Source of the DNA: Kribbella sp. NBC_00382
Lineage (GTDB): Bacteria > Actinomycetota > Actinomycetes > Propionibacteriales > Kribbellaceae
Reading direction: 5' to 3'
Length of the DNA stretch: 64,000 nt
NCBI RefSeq assembly: GCF_036067295.1
Contig: NZ_CP107954.1
Span: 7,006,001-7,070,000, forward strand
In this document: piece after piece, positions 8,797-17,961 of the stretch
How positions within the stretch are numbered: the stretch's first letter is position 1
Layout of the letters: each line of letters opens with the position of its first letter
Position numbers and translations under genes: made by a program
Notes under the pieces: model-generated
The model's database searches: none
Seen by the model: the letters and a program-made list of their open reading frames with translations, nothing else
What the model was told of the DNA's origin: nothing

Positions 8797-10224
8797 GTGT
8801 TACGTCGGCAGTCCACTGATCGCGCTATGGGCGATCGCCGCAAGGATGCAACAGGACTGACCCCCACGATGGTGCCGCTGGTTTGGCAAGCAACCGCGGC
8901 TGTCGCGGCTGCGCTGCTCGGGGCAGCCGCGCTTTACCTGCTGCTCGCCTGGTTGCTTGACCTACCACAGCGGCCTTCAGGCACGCAGCTCGAACAGCAG
9001 AAGCTGCTGGCAGACGTGGCGAAGATCGCCCTTGGACTGGCCGCGGGAGTTGGAGCCGCTGTCGCCGTCATCATCGGCTACCGCCGTGCTCGGGTCGAGG
9101 AGACAGCGAGCCACCGCGACGACCAACGACTGTTCAGCAGCCGCTATCAGGACGCCGCCGATCTTCTCGGCCATGACAAGGCCGCCGTTCGCCTCGCCGG
9201 TATCTACGCCCTGTCGCGACTGGCCGATGACTGGACCCAACAGCGGCAGCAGTGCCTCGACGTTCTATGCGCCCACTTGCGGCTGCCATACGATCCACAG
9301 AAGTGCGAGCCCGGTGAAGGGGAGGTCCGCCTCACCCTCATCCGCCTCATCACCGCCCATCTACGACCCGAAGCAACAACATCATGGTGCGGGCACGATC
9401 TAGACTTCACCGGAGCTGTCTTTGACGGTGGCAACTTCAGCCGCGCTGTGTTCTCCGGAGGTACGGTCAGCTTCGTCGGCGCCAAGTTCGTGGGCGGTTC
9501 CGTCGACTTCAGCTCTGCCGAGTTTTCCGGCGCGACAGTCCAGTACAAGGGCGCCGAGTTCTCCGGCAGTACTGTGGACTTTCTCCAGGCCAAGTTCTCC
9601 GGCGGAGACGTCAGCTTCGGTAGCGCCAAGTTTTCCGGTGGCAAAGTCAACTTCGCTGGGGCCAAGTTTTCCGGCGGAACCCTCACTCTGAGCGAAGCGA
9701 CGTTCTCCGGCAGTGTGGTGGGCTTTGAGTTCGCCAGATTTTCGGGTGGAACAATCCACTTCAGCGGCATCGGGCACTCCGGCCACCTAGCCAGTCTTCT
9801 GGGCCTGCGCGGCTCCCAGTTTTCTGGTGGCATCGTCAGGTTCGACGGCGCCAGATTCTCCGGCGCCCACGTTCATTACAGTGGAGCCAAGTTCTCTGGC
9901 GCCACAGTCCGCTTCGTTGCCACTGAATTTTCCGGTGGCAGCGTTGGCTTCGGTGACGCGGAGTTTTCCGGCGGCACAGTCGACTTCCGCAGTGCGACGT
10001 TCTCCGGCGGCACAGTCGACTTCCGCGGCGCCACCTTCTCAGGCGGCACAGCGCCCTTCGCCGGCGCCACCTTCTCGGGCGGGACCGTCGACTTCGCTGC
10101 CTCCGTATTCTCAGGCACGGACATCGATCTAAGTGGGGCACGAGTTGTCGCTGCTGCAACGCCACCTCTTCTCCCTCTGAATCCTGGCGCTGGCCTGAAA
10201 GCGCCCAGTACCTGGGCCACGTAG
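8797..10224 (+). CDS. Membrane-anchored pentapeptide-repeat-like protein
   Basis: A 475-residue protein from the GTG at 8797, which has GGGGGC just upstream. Two hydrophobic segments lie near 27-53 and 69-92. Next comes a helical region (about 105-185) with DDQRLFSSRYQDAADLLGHD, LAGIYALSRLADD and a following RLITAHLR element, a module that commonly precedes pentapeptide repeats in actinobacteria. Residues 190-460 are about 25 ten-residue units built on FSGGTVDFxxAxFSGG, which should form a right-handed beta-helix. Such proteins are usually of unknown role; some act as DNA mimics or scaffolds. The repeats make the DNA itself visibly periodic. The 3' end overlaps, in antisense, a frame that begins at 10484. 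Confidence 0.8.
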   Translation: MLRRQSTDRAMGDRRKDATGLTPTMVPLVWQATAAVAAALLGAAALYLLLAWLLDLPQRPSGTQLEQQKLLADVAKIALGLAAGVGAAVAVIIGYRRARVEETASHRDDQRLFSSRYQDAADLLGHDKAAVRLAGIYALSRLADDWTQQRQQCLDVLCAHLRLPYDPQKCEPGEGEVRLTLIRLITAHLRPEATTSWCGHDLDFTGAVFDGGNFSRAVFSGGTVSFVGAKFVGGSVDFSSAEFSGATVQYKGAEFSGSTVDFLQAKFSGGDVSFGSAKFSGGKVNFAGAKFSGGTLTLSEATFSGSVVGFEFARFSGGTIHFSGIGHSGHLASLLGLRGSQFSGGIVRFDGARFSGAHVHYSGAKFSGATVRFVATEFSGGSVGFGDAEFSGGTVDFRSATFSGGTVDFRGATFSGGTAPFAGATFSGGTVDFAASVFSGTDIDLSGARVVAAATPPLLPLNPGAGLKAPSTWAT

Positions 10225-10225
10225 G

Positions 10226-10484
10226 CATGAGAGCCGTTCCTGGCCTGGCTGATTGTTGCCTGGTCGCTCATCTGCAACTGTGAGATGTCATGGACGTTGA
10301 GCGTGACCGCGCGCGGCCGAAGTCGGAAGACATGCACACGGACCCACTGCCATCTACGGTCAAGCCCCGGCGATAGGAAAGACTGCCCGTGGGCGTTCTC
10401 TTTCCACGTATTGATCAACCCAGCCGCAGCGAACATCAATCCGAAGAACTCAAGTAAGTAGCCAGTCCATGTAACGAGGTCCAT
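10226..10484 (-). pseudogene. 5' part of a small single-TM membrane protein, 3' end lost
   Basis: From the ATG at 10484 the minus strand reads MDLVTWTGYLLEFFGLMFAA and continues as a plausible membrane segment with a basic, polar tail (HGQSFLSPGLDRRWQW, then LRPRAVTLNVHDISQLQ). After about 86 residues the frame runs into the antisense of the pentapeptide-repeat gene and continues to 9876 with proline/glutamate-rich nonsense typical of reading that repeat backwards. The natural 3' end was therefore probably replaced. If real as it stands, it would overlap its neighbour by about 350 bases. Confidence 0.45.
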
Positions 10485-10740
10485 CTCGCAATAGTGGCTC
10501 AGCTGAGCCACTTGGGCTGCAACGGCTGGCCAGTGATCGCACGTAGTGGTACATCAGGGTCGTCGAGGTCGACGGCACCAACTGACGGTCGCCTCATTAG
10601 TCGATCTGTTGAGAAGGTGTATCTGTCGTGACGCTGAGGGGCCGGCGAGCGCTGGCACGCCAGGCAGCCCATCCGGGCCGTGCTCGCCGCCGCCACCATT
10701 TGCTACCTAGGGCCGCTGGTGCCGCCGTGCGCCAGTAAAG

Positions 10741-12168
10741 TTGTCCCACCTGAGCCGTCGCGGAGGGCAGGTGTCTATCGTCGACCGAAGCCCTAGAATC
10801 CTCAGCGTGTGGCCCAGAATAGATCTAGGAGAACGAACGCGATTCGGTAGGATCTCACCCTTCGACTTCGAGGTGAAACTTTCCTCATTGGCTTGGGCGC
10901 TCGACCCTGCCCTGCAGGCCGCCGAGGCGGGTGACACGGCTCGTGTGCTGCTATCAGAGTTGGCCAGGGCTGACCGGTTCACAGTCTGGCGCGCAGCCTC
11001 TAGTGAAACCATCGGCCCCGGGGAGTACCGCTGCATCTCGCCTCACACCCATGACGGGGACGGCGGTATCTCTTCACTAACGCACGATGGCAGCACTCGC
11101 CGTCTCGCCAACGCTGGACCAACCGCGAACAATCAGGCAATAGCAGAGCGCTGGGCAAAAGAATTGGGACTGGATCCTGCCCCTAGCAGCGACGCCTATG
11201 TCGCCAGCATTGCCACAATGGCTTTGGGTATCCATATGTTCGTAACCGATTCTCCGTTGTTACTACACCCAGATTTCAGAGACAGGCAAATAAACGTCGT
11301 CTCTGCCGAAAGTGCACTCGCAATCATCGGTTTACACATGCGGCTAGCCAACGACGTAATCCTGTCGAACCATCCGTCAGGGCTGACCCTAAGCGCACAC
11401 TGGGCACGGCTCGTTGAAGCAACACGTCTAATGGACTTCGTACGGACACCGATGCGAGCAGAGAGTCGGTCAGTGCCGTGGGCGGGTCTACTGAGAGCCA
11501 CTATCACCCGAGTCGAGCACATGCTCGACTGCAGGGATAGGCTGCTAGTCGGTTCGCTGCAGGTGGCATCGAAGGCTCCCCGCCCCAGCCCGGCCCTTGA
11601 ACTAGAGTCAATGGCGCTCGCCGCAGGTGGCGCCCTCGATTCGCTCGCGCGGGCGGCAAACGAGCATCTGGAGCTTGGCCTACAACGACAACAGTGCGCG
11701 TGGGGGTCAAAGAATTTCGCCGACAAGATCTGCAGAGACCGGCCATCTCTGACCCAGGTTTTAGCCGATGCCAATACCCAGGCAATCTTCGGGATCATCA
11801 AGTCACTGCGTAACACTATTCATGCCGAACCACACCAGACCGTCGGGTTCCAGGGAAGAAATACGAACGGAACCGAGGAACGCGTCACCCTCCCAGGAGA
11901 TGTCGCCGACGCATTCGTGGAGCATGCCAAAGTCTTGAAGCGCCGCGAGGTGTGGGCTGATACCAGTGGACCAGATGTGCTGCTACGTGCGACGACCCTT
12001 GGTGACGATCTCGTTCCACTAGTTGTACCGCTCTGCAGCAAGATCGTAGAGATTGTGTGGCCCGTCGATCCAAACGATTCCCCGCAACCATCGCCAACCG
12101 ATGAGCGCAGCCCGTTTCACGCAACGAATATTGAGAGAAACAGGCTGCTTTACGGCGTCCGAGCGTGA
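10741..12168 (+). CDS. Uncharacterised protein with HEPN-like C-terminal motif
   Basis: A protein of about 465-475 residues that I do not recognise as a named family. It is largely helical. Near its end it has IKSLRNTIHAEPH, which resembles the arginine-histidine signature of HEPN domains, although the spacing between R and the first H is one residue shorter than the usual R-x4-H. An earlier element, WGSKNFADKI...DRPSL, resembles nothing I know. The start is uncertain: TTG at 10741 has little upstream support, whereas GTG at 10771 has GGAGGG very close (3 bases). Base composition is slightly lower in GC than the metabolic region to the right, in keeping with the island. Confidence 0.6.
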   Translation: MSHLSRRGGQVSIVDRSPRILSVWPRIDLGERTRFGRISPFDFEVKLSSLAWALDPALQAAEAGDTARVLLSELARADRFTVWRAASSETIGPGEYRCISPHTHDGDGGISSLTHDGSTRRLANAGPTANNQAIAERWAKELGLDPAPSSDAYVASIATMALGIHMFVTDSPLLLHPDFRDRQINVVSAESALAIIGLHMRLANDVILSNHPSGLTLSAHWARLVEATRLMDFVRTPMRAESRSVPWAGLLRATITRVEHMLDCRDRLLVGSLQVASKAPRPSPALELESMALAAGGALDSLARAANEHLELGLQRQQCAWGSKNFADKICRDRPSLTQVLADANTQAIFGIIKSLRNTIHAEPHQTVGFQGRNTNGTEERVTLPGDVADAFVEHAKVLKRREVWADTSGPDVLLRATTLGDDLVPLVVPLCSKIVEIVWPVDPNDSPQPSPTDERSPFHATNIERNRLLYGVRA

Positions 12169-12346
12169 ATTTCGACACCATCGATCGCCTACCGTGACCA
12201 GCGACAAAATCGATGTCTGCCCTTTCAGCGCAATTATGCCGAGCGGCGACGGTAGCTCAGGGTAACGCCGTGCATGGTGCGATCAAGTCTGCCTAGCGGC
12301 CGGCGCACTTTCGGATGCAGAAGCGGCGCCGTTCGGAGCAGTCGAG

Positions 12347-12690
12347 TTACCGAAAGTCTCGGGATTTGGTTTTGGCCGCGAGTGGGAGGGGTTGGAGCTT
12401 TTCGGCGTTGAGGTTGACGACTTGGCCGGTGCGTTGGATGCGGCCGGTGACGATGACCGCGGCTGCGCCGCGGGCGACCTTGGCGTTGTGGTTCCAGGCG
12501 CCGATGGAGACGACGATGTTGGCCATGCCGGTTTCGTCTTCGAGGTTGATGAAGGTGACGCCGGAGGCGGTGGCGGGGCGTTGCCGGTGGGTGATGACGC
12601 CGGCCACCCGGACGCGGGAGCCGTCGTCGGCTTGGCGGAGGTCGGCGGCGGACAGGATGCCTTGTTCGCGGAGCCAGCCGCGGATGCGTT
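12347..12690 (-). pseudogene. dnaE2: 3' fragment of error-prone DNA polymerase dnaE2
   Basis: The minus-strand frame reads GKRIRGWLREQGILSAADL, then AGVITHRQRPATASGVTF and LEDETGMANIVVSIG, and ends KSRDFR-stop. This is the OB-fold end of actinobacterial DnaE2, including its usual final SRDFR. All polymerase motifs are absent because the sequence upstream switches to a transposase frame near 12697. It cannot make a polymerase. It marks a lost or displaced dnaE2 copy. Confidence 0.75.
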
Positions 12691-12936
12691 TGCCGAGGCG
12701 GCGTTGTCGCCGCAGGCTCCGACTCCGCCCATCGAGCCGCGCAGTTGGTGGGTTTTGAGGGCCCGGACGAATTTCTTGGACCGGAATTGGCTGCCCCGGT
12801 CGCTGTAAACGAGCAGACCGGCTGCAGGCGCCCTCAACGCGACTGCGTTACGCAGGGCGGCCGCGCGACCGCGAACCAGATCAGAGCTGGTCCACCGATT
12901 GGACCCGCACACGTCGCGAGATACTCGAACAAGCAT
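12691..12936 (-). mobile_element. IS3-type transposase remnant (integrase core)
   Basis: The minus-strand frame contains APAAGLLVYSDRGSQFRSKK then GSMGGVGACGDNAA, the central part of an IS3-family OrfB DDE integrase core; the D of SDRGSQ is the second catalytic aspartate. Neither the first aspartate region nor the downstream glutamate region is present. The reading frame continues straight into the dnaE2 fragment, but in the wrong phase. I see no flanking inverted repeats, so this is a fragment and not a movable element. Confidence 0.65.
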
Positions 12937-13008
12937 CGAAGAACCTCGAACGAGGAGCTCCTGACGCTGCGTCTACGTAGGTGGCCGGCCGACGGCCGCG
13001 GGGCCGGA

Positions 13009-13596
13009 TCACTGGCGCGCCCCGTGCGCACCGACCTCCCTTATCTTCTTAAGCTCCTCGCGTCCGAGAGGGCTTAGGCCAGGTCCATGGAACAGCCAAG
13101 CGAGACCTTCACGATTCTGTTTACTCGTCTCCCATGAGAGCCATTCTTCCGCTTCGGGACCGTATGCCTCAGTCATCAGCTCCGTCACGATCTTCTCAAT
13201 TTGGGCTATGCGAGTTGATAGTTTCCCCATGTCCCACCCGGCATGCCACCAAGTAACAATCCCTAGGATCACCAAAAACACAGACACCGAGTACACCAAC
13301 CAGTCAGGCAACCTACTACTGTCGGGGGTAAACCCAGCCACCAAGCTGGCTGCACCAATCGCAATCAGGGGAATTTGATGACGACTCGCATTTGTATTTA
13401 GAATTTCTGTTCGCAGTGTGGCGTACTCAAGCGAGCACGCCTTCAATGCCGCCTCTGCTCTCGCAGCAGCGTCGGCGCTCGAGGCGACAGGTCCATGGTT
13501 TGCAGTAGCCATACCCCAAGGCTGCCGCTCGACGCGCTGACTCGCAAGTATCACGTCGAGTTCGAGCGGCTTACCCTTCTCCAGTCCCTGGAGCAT
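13009..13596 (-). CDS. Two-TM membrane protein of unknown function
   Basis: A 195-residue protein with a helical N-terminus (about 40-70), two adjacent membrane segments (about 75-89 and 99-117) and a C-terminal helical region containing KLSTRIAQIEKIVTELM, a likely coiled coil. The hairpin-plus-coil layout resembles SLATT-type two-TM effectors, but I cannot assign the family firmly. The ATG at 13596 has GAGG about 7 bases upstream; an internal ATG at 13512 is an alternative. It sits alone among island fragments. Confidence 0.55.
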   Translation of the reverse strand: MLQGLEKGKPLELDVILASQRVERQPWGMATANHGPVASSADAAARAEAALKACSLEYATLRTEILNTNASRHQIPLIAIGAASLVAGFTPDSSRLPDWLVYSVSVFLVILGIVTWWHAGWDMGKLSTRIAQIEKIVTELMTEAYGPEAEEWLSWETSKQNREGLAWLFHGPGLSPLGREELKKIREVGAHGARQ

Positions 13597-13708
13597 GAAC
13601 GCCTCGTGTTCCTCTACCCGCTCGGCGCCGTAGTTCCCTTGTCCGCTGAGATGTCCGGATGCGAGCCGACCGCCCGCAGGGCGACTTCCAGGGGGCTAAC
13701 CCGAAGCT

Positions 13709-14056
13709 CTAGAGAATTCCTTCACTCTCTAGACGCTGTCGGCACTGAACACATGTTACGGCCGTCAGCGGGAGGTCTCTCTTCCGTCGCTTGACAGTTC
13801 GAGACCCTTGCCTTGAACACAAGGTGTACCTCCCAACCCGTGTGCGACTAGCGCGTTGATGAACGGCCGCGGCATGAGTCACTGTCGCAGCCCCCACTGT
13901 CTCCACCGCTGTATAGGTAACTGGAGCGTCGACCTCCTCCTCCTGAACGGGCTCGTTCGTGTTCTCGATCAGAGCAACCAGCCCGTCACCTAGGTCGACC
14001 TCAACGGTCTCACCAGGTGCGGGAAGGTCAGCCTCGTCAACATCAAAGGATCTCAT
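13709..14056 (-). CDS. Small protein with C-terminal zinc-binding cysteine pattern
   Basis: A 115-residue frame with an acidic first half (VDLGDGLVALIENTNE) and a second half carrying YTLCSRQG and, about 20 residues later, TCVQCRQRL. The C...CxxC pattern occurs in many small actinobacterial accessory or phage-linked proteins of unknown role. There is no clear ribosome site upstream of the ATG at 14056. The frame is plausible rather than certain. Confidence 0.45.
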   Translation of the reverse strand: MRSFDVDEADLPAPGETVEVDLGDGLVALIENTNEPVQEEEVDAPVTYTAVETVGAATVTHAAAVHQRASRTRVGRYTLCSRQGSRTVKRRKRDLPLTAVTCVQCRQRLESEGIL

Positions 14057-14194
14057 TCGTACAGTCTGCGTCAGATCACGCTCTGCCGCCTCGTCTCGTC
14101 AATCTTGTGCGTCGGCAATGTGCGGATGAGGAGCGCACGAACGACGGTAAGTCCGACACGTTGGAGAACAAGTCTGTCCAACGCGACGGGCGTT

Positions 14195-17155
14195 CTATCC
14201 CTGTCGGCCGGTGCGCTGCGCCACGTCCGACCGGGTGCGCTGGTAGACGAAGTCGCCGAGCAGTCCGCGCCAGCGGTCCTCATCCTCGAGTAGTTCCCGG
14301 GCCAGGTCGCTAGGCGATCGCAGGGCATTCTCGGGAGAAGACATCGAAGGATCGTTTCCGAGCTCCACCGCGGCGCGTCGATGCCGAATCCCGGCTGCCA
14401 GCATTGTCTTGGCAGCCGGCGTCGGCACACCGAACCGAAGATACTCGGGAAGGTCGACTACGGCTTCCGCCAGTTCAATGCCGATGTCAGCCAAGTAGCG
14501 GCCGAGAAGCGCGGTTGCCTGTTCGACCAGTGTCGTGAACGCGTAGCTCACTACCTGGCTGTGAACGCGCAACAACGCATCGATCTCGTAGTTCAGGTTC
14601 TGAGCCATCTCGCTGAAGGTCCGGCCTTCGATCCACGCCCGCACGAGTCGACTGATATCGGTCGCAGGGGGCAGGTCCTGCATGCGGTAGGCAGCGAGAA
14701 CGTCGCGCTCGAAATCCCGCTGCTTGTACGCCCAGCTGACCATGACCTCCAGCAACTCCTCGTCCAGCGGTGATTCGACCTCATCCCATCGAGAGAAGCT
14801 CGGTACAAGATCATCGACAACCGAATCGACCAGTCGCACCCTGGCGCCGGTCTCGCGGATCCATCCCAGCCGACCGCCGGCACGGAGTTCAGCGACCTGG
14901 CCGGCCCTTAACGCAAAGACATTGCTCAGCATGACCTGCCCGGCCTCGTCGAGTTGCCTGGCGGCGAAGGTGCCGACAGCCAGTGATGACGCGAGTTCCT
15001 GGAATTCGTCGTCACCGAGTTCGTCATGGAGAAGCTCGACAAGGGTGGCATCGATACCGTCGACCAGCGGATAGACGATCGCATTGGCTTCAAGTACGCG
15101 GTTGGTCAGGTTGATTCCGTTCTGTCGCACAGCATTCTGAACGATGCCGAGTAGACGATGAAGCGCTCCGTGTACGTTCTCTCCAGGCTCCCCGGTGGCG
15201 ACCGGCAGAACGGCGGGCCAGTCGTTCGGATTGGCGCAAATGACCAGTCCCTTGGTGGAGCTCCCCGCACGTTCGGCGCGGCCGGCGAGATTTCTGATGT
15301 CTCGTGCAAGCATCTGTTCTGCTTGGCCGGCCGCATTTCGGCGACGCACAGCGTACAGAACGATCGTCCGGATCGGGAGGTTGACGCCTTCGGCCAAGGT
15401 ACTGGTGCAGAGCACCATCCGGACGTGGTGACGAGTCAGTAGCTCCTCCAGCGCCTCGCGGGTCTCCTGCGGGATATCGCCGTGATGAACAACGGCTCCG
15501 ACACGGAGGGTCCGGGCACCGATCCATTCGGTGCCGTACTCCCGGGACAGGTAATCAGCGACCTCCGTGACGTCGGAATGAGTGACGAAATCCGACGGGT
15601 CCGGAAGAGGGAGACCGGCTGCTATCTGCGCGATCAACTCTTCACCCAGGCCGATAACTCCCTGCTGGCCAGTCTTGGTGGTCGAGAACACGGCGACCGT
15701 ACCGAGAGCGAGCGACTTGCGCGCGGCCGCAAGGGCCTGGGTCTTGAATGATGAGTACGGGTAGGTGTTCCTGTGCCCCGTACGAAGGTTGGTGAACTCG
15801 AAGTCGGAGACCTGAAGAAAACCTGGCAGGGTATGCGCAGGAAGGTTCGTGGACAGCGGATGTGCTTCCAACCCAACAGTGATTCCTCGACCTCTGCCAG
15901 CAGGTCGCAGTACGGCGTACTCTGCCTCGGCGGGGCGGTAGTCACTCCTGACGACGGTGTCCTCTGAACCCCCGAGCCAGCTGTTGATCTCTTCGATGTT
16001 GGGGACGATGGCGGAGACGAAGACCACCCTCGGTGGCTCAGCCCGAGCCCGTAGTCGGGCGAGAAGCAGCTCCAGCCCGATCCCTCGCGCACCGCTGTCC
16101 AGCAGATGTCCCTCATCACAGATGGCCAGCGAGATCCGCGACAGCAGTCCGGTAGATCTGCCCAGCAGGCCGGTGAGCGCTTCAGGAGTCGCGATGAAGG
16201 CACGGACGGCATCCAGGTCCTGCGACTCTTCCGGAGTCGGCACAGTCCCCCCGTAGACCGTTCTGGTCGGGAGCCCAAGGTCCGTGAGACGCCTGGCCAG
16301 CGAGCCGCGCAGCTCCCGCGCAAGAGCGCGGTACGGGACCAGCAGTATGGCCACATCGTCCGGGTGCTCGGTCAGGTGACTGAAGATCAGTGTCTCCGTC
16401 AAAGCGGTTTTGCCTGCCCCGGTGGGCATCTGGAGGGAGTAGGTCACATCGCTGGTCAGAAGGCCGGCTTCGATTGCCTGAACCTGCGAGGGAAAGAAGT
16501 CCCAGGCCGGAGGTGTGCGGTCCAGAAACGAATCGACCAGCGGGTCCCATCGCCGAGCCATCCCGTCAGGGAGGACCGAGCGAAGATTCACCCGGCTGAA
16601 TCTGGCAAGTAGCGAGGCGTAGGACTGTTGGGAGATCCACTCCTCGGGGCCTTGTGCCAGGGCATCCAGGACAGCCGACTCTGCATCAGGCAGGGCGCTG
16701 TCAGCGGCGCCGGAATCACCACGGCGTAGCGCAGCCAGCAACTCGAGGACCCGCTCCGAACGAGGCTCATGCGGGCGCGCCAGGAGGTCGTAGCTAGCGC
16801 GGTAGTTCTCTGACGCCCAGTCCTCCGGGTCGGCTCGCCTGATCGTCAGGTAGGCCGAAGCCGAGTATCCGCCGCTGTAGAACGCCACCGAGGCGAAGAA
16901 GAAGGCGTCCGATCGAGTGACTCCGGTCAGCCGCTCCCCCAATTGCGCGAGCGCGTTGCCCAGGGTCGCCCAATCTCGAGCGTCATCCGACTCCTGGCGA
17001 AGGGAATCGAAGAGTTCGCCCAGCAGGGAGAAGTAGAGGTCGGTCGTTCGACCGTTCTGGTAGTCGAGGATGTCGAGTTGGCGCGCCAGGCCGAAGGTCC
17101 TGATGCTTTGTCTGGTGTCGGCATCGGCGATCCAGCTGCGAAGGTTGTGCCTCAT
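14195..17155 (-). CDS. hamB: HamB-like superfamily 2 helicase (Hachiman-type defence)
   Basis: A 986-residue SF2 helicase. Motif I is MPTGAGKTAL near residue 242, motif II is CDEGH near 346, motif III lies in VVFVSAIVP, and the second RecA domain has TSTLAEGVNLP and IRNLAGRAERAG (motif VI-like, near 625). An N-terminal domain of about 200 residues and a long helical C-terminus flank the motor. The ATG at 17155 overlaps the stop of the upstream nuclease gene (ATGA), so the pair is translationally coupled; longer starts inside that gene are unlikely. Known Hachiman systems pair a HamA nuclease with a HamB helicase that senses DNA damage or foreign DNA. Assignment here rests on this order and the motifs. 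Confidence 0.75.
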   Translation of the reverse strand: MRHNLRSWIADADTRQSIRTFGLARQLDILDYQNGRTTDLYFSLLGELFDSLRQESDDARDWATLGNALAQLGERLTGVTRSDAFFFASVAFYSGGYSASAYLTIRRADPEDWASENYRASYDLLARPHEPRSERVLELLAALRRGDSGAADSALPDAESAVLDALAQGPEEWISQQSYASLLARFSRVNLRSVLPDGMARRWDPLVDSFLDRTPPAWDFFPSQVQAIEAGLLTSDVTYSLQMPTGAGKTALTETLIFSHLTEHPDDVAILLVPYRALARELRGSLARRLTDLGLPTRTVYGGTVPTPEESQDLDAVRAFIATPEALTGLLGRSTGLLSRISLAICDEGHLLDSGARGIGLELLLARLRARAEPPRVVFVSAIVPNIEEINSWLGGSEDTVVRSDYRPAEAEYAVLRPAGRGRGITVGLEAHPLSTNLPAHTLPGFLQVSDFEFTNLRTGHRNTYPYSSFKTQALAAARKSLALGTVAVFSTTKTGQQGVIGLGEELIAQIAAGLPLPDPSDFVTHSDVTEVADYLSREYGTEWIGARTLRVGAVVHHGDIPQETREALEELLTRHHVRMVLCTSTLAEGVNLPIRTIVLYAVRRRNAAGQAEQMLARDIRNLAGRAERAGSSTKGLVICANPNDWPAVLPVATGEPGENVHGALHRLLGIVQNAVRQNGINLTNRVLEANAIVYPLVDGIDATLVELLHDELGDDEFQELASSLAVGTFAARQLDEAGQVMLSNVFALRAGQVAELRAGGRLGWIRETGARVRLVDSVVDDLVPSFSRWDEVESPLDEELLEVMVSWAYKQRDFERDVLAAYRMQDLPPATDISRLVRAWIEGRTFSEMAQNLNYEIDALLRVHSQVVSYAFTTLVEQATALLGRYLADIGIELAEAVVDLPEYLRFGVPTPAAKTMLAAGIRHRRAAVELGNDPSMSSPENALRSPSDLARELLEDEDRWRGLLGDFVYQRTRSDVAQRTGRQG

Positions 17156-17961
17156 GCCTGCTGTGTCTCCACCATCGCGCTCGCCACGATCGCCTCGTAC
17201 AGCGCCTGGTAGTTCGACTTGAGGTCCGGCACGGAGATCACCACAAGCGCGCACTCGTCGCCCGGACCCTGAACGTCCGCGATCTCGGCATCGACCAGAC
17301 TCGAGCAGATGACTACCACCGCGTGGAACTCACGGGTGGCCGGCGGATGGTCGACGGCGTTGATGAATCGATCGAGCTGTTCGATGTCCACGCTGCCGAG
17401 GGCCTCGCCCAGCCCCCTCGCCTTCAGCCAGAGCAGCGTCTTGGCGAGCCTCCCTTCCCGATCCTTCTGGGAGTCGGCGATCGCCGATGCAATCGGAGTT
17501 GAGGCGCCGTTGGTCGACTTCGTCTTGACCTCCGCACAGATCAGCCGATCATCGGCCGACGGCGTAGGCCAGTCATGCAATATGAACTGGACGACGTCCG
17601 AGTAGGGTGCGGCCTTCAGCCGGTCCTGCTTCAGCCGCCACTTCTTCGGGTCGTTGACCTCGACGGGATGCTCTCTGGCCGCCAGGAAGAACGCCGTCAC
17701 AAGCTCTCCGAAGTCCCCAGCCATCACCGACCCGGCATCCGGGGTCTTTGCCTTGACGATCTCGGATCGTGAGTATCCGGTTCGTTCAGCATTCGCGGCC
17801 AGCGCTTCGTCCGTCAGGTAACAGCGTCGAGCCGGCACGCCGAGCAACTCCGCCCACTGTCCAGCAGCCTCGGCCGACACCTTGATCAGTACGAACGGCT
17901 CATCCTGCACCTGTTCGAAGGCGATCTTGACCTCAGCCAGATCGACTCCCAGCTCCTTCAC
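17152..17961 (-). CDS. hamA: HamA-like (DUF1837) nuclease, Hachiman-type defence
   Basis: A 269-residue protein. The central part has AGDFGELVTAFFL (about 98-110), WRLKQDRLKAAPYSDVVQF and LICAEVKTKSTNG near 160-172. These give the D...E-x-K arrangement expected of the HamA PD-(D/E)XK-like effector nuclease, and the conserved R-L-K-Q-D-R run is typical of the DUF1837 group as I remember it. The start is a GTG at 17961 with GGAGG four bases before it. It is the first gene of a two-gene operon with the helicase. In characterised Hachiman systems HamA degrades DNA once released by HamB, causing abortive protection. Confidence 0.7.
   Translation of the reverse strand: MKELGVDLAEVKIAFEQVQDEPFVLIKVSAEAAGQWAELLGVPARRCYLTDEALAANAERTGYSRSEIVKAKTPDAGSVMAGDFGELVTAFFLAAREHPVEVNDPKKWRLKQDRLKAAPYSDVVQFILHDWPTPSADDRLICAEVKTKSTNGASTPIASAIADSQKDREGRLAKTLLWLKARGLGEALGSVDIEQLDRFINAVDHPPATREFHAVVVICSSLVDAEIADVQGPGDECALVVISVPDLKSNYQALYEAIVASAMVETQQA

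Noticed and set aside
9422..10140. Repeat-rich DNA as a CRISPR array
   Set aside because: The periodicity comes from the decapeptide code of the beta-helix gene; there are no spacers or identical repeats, and no cas gene is near.
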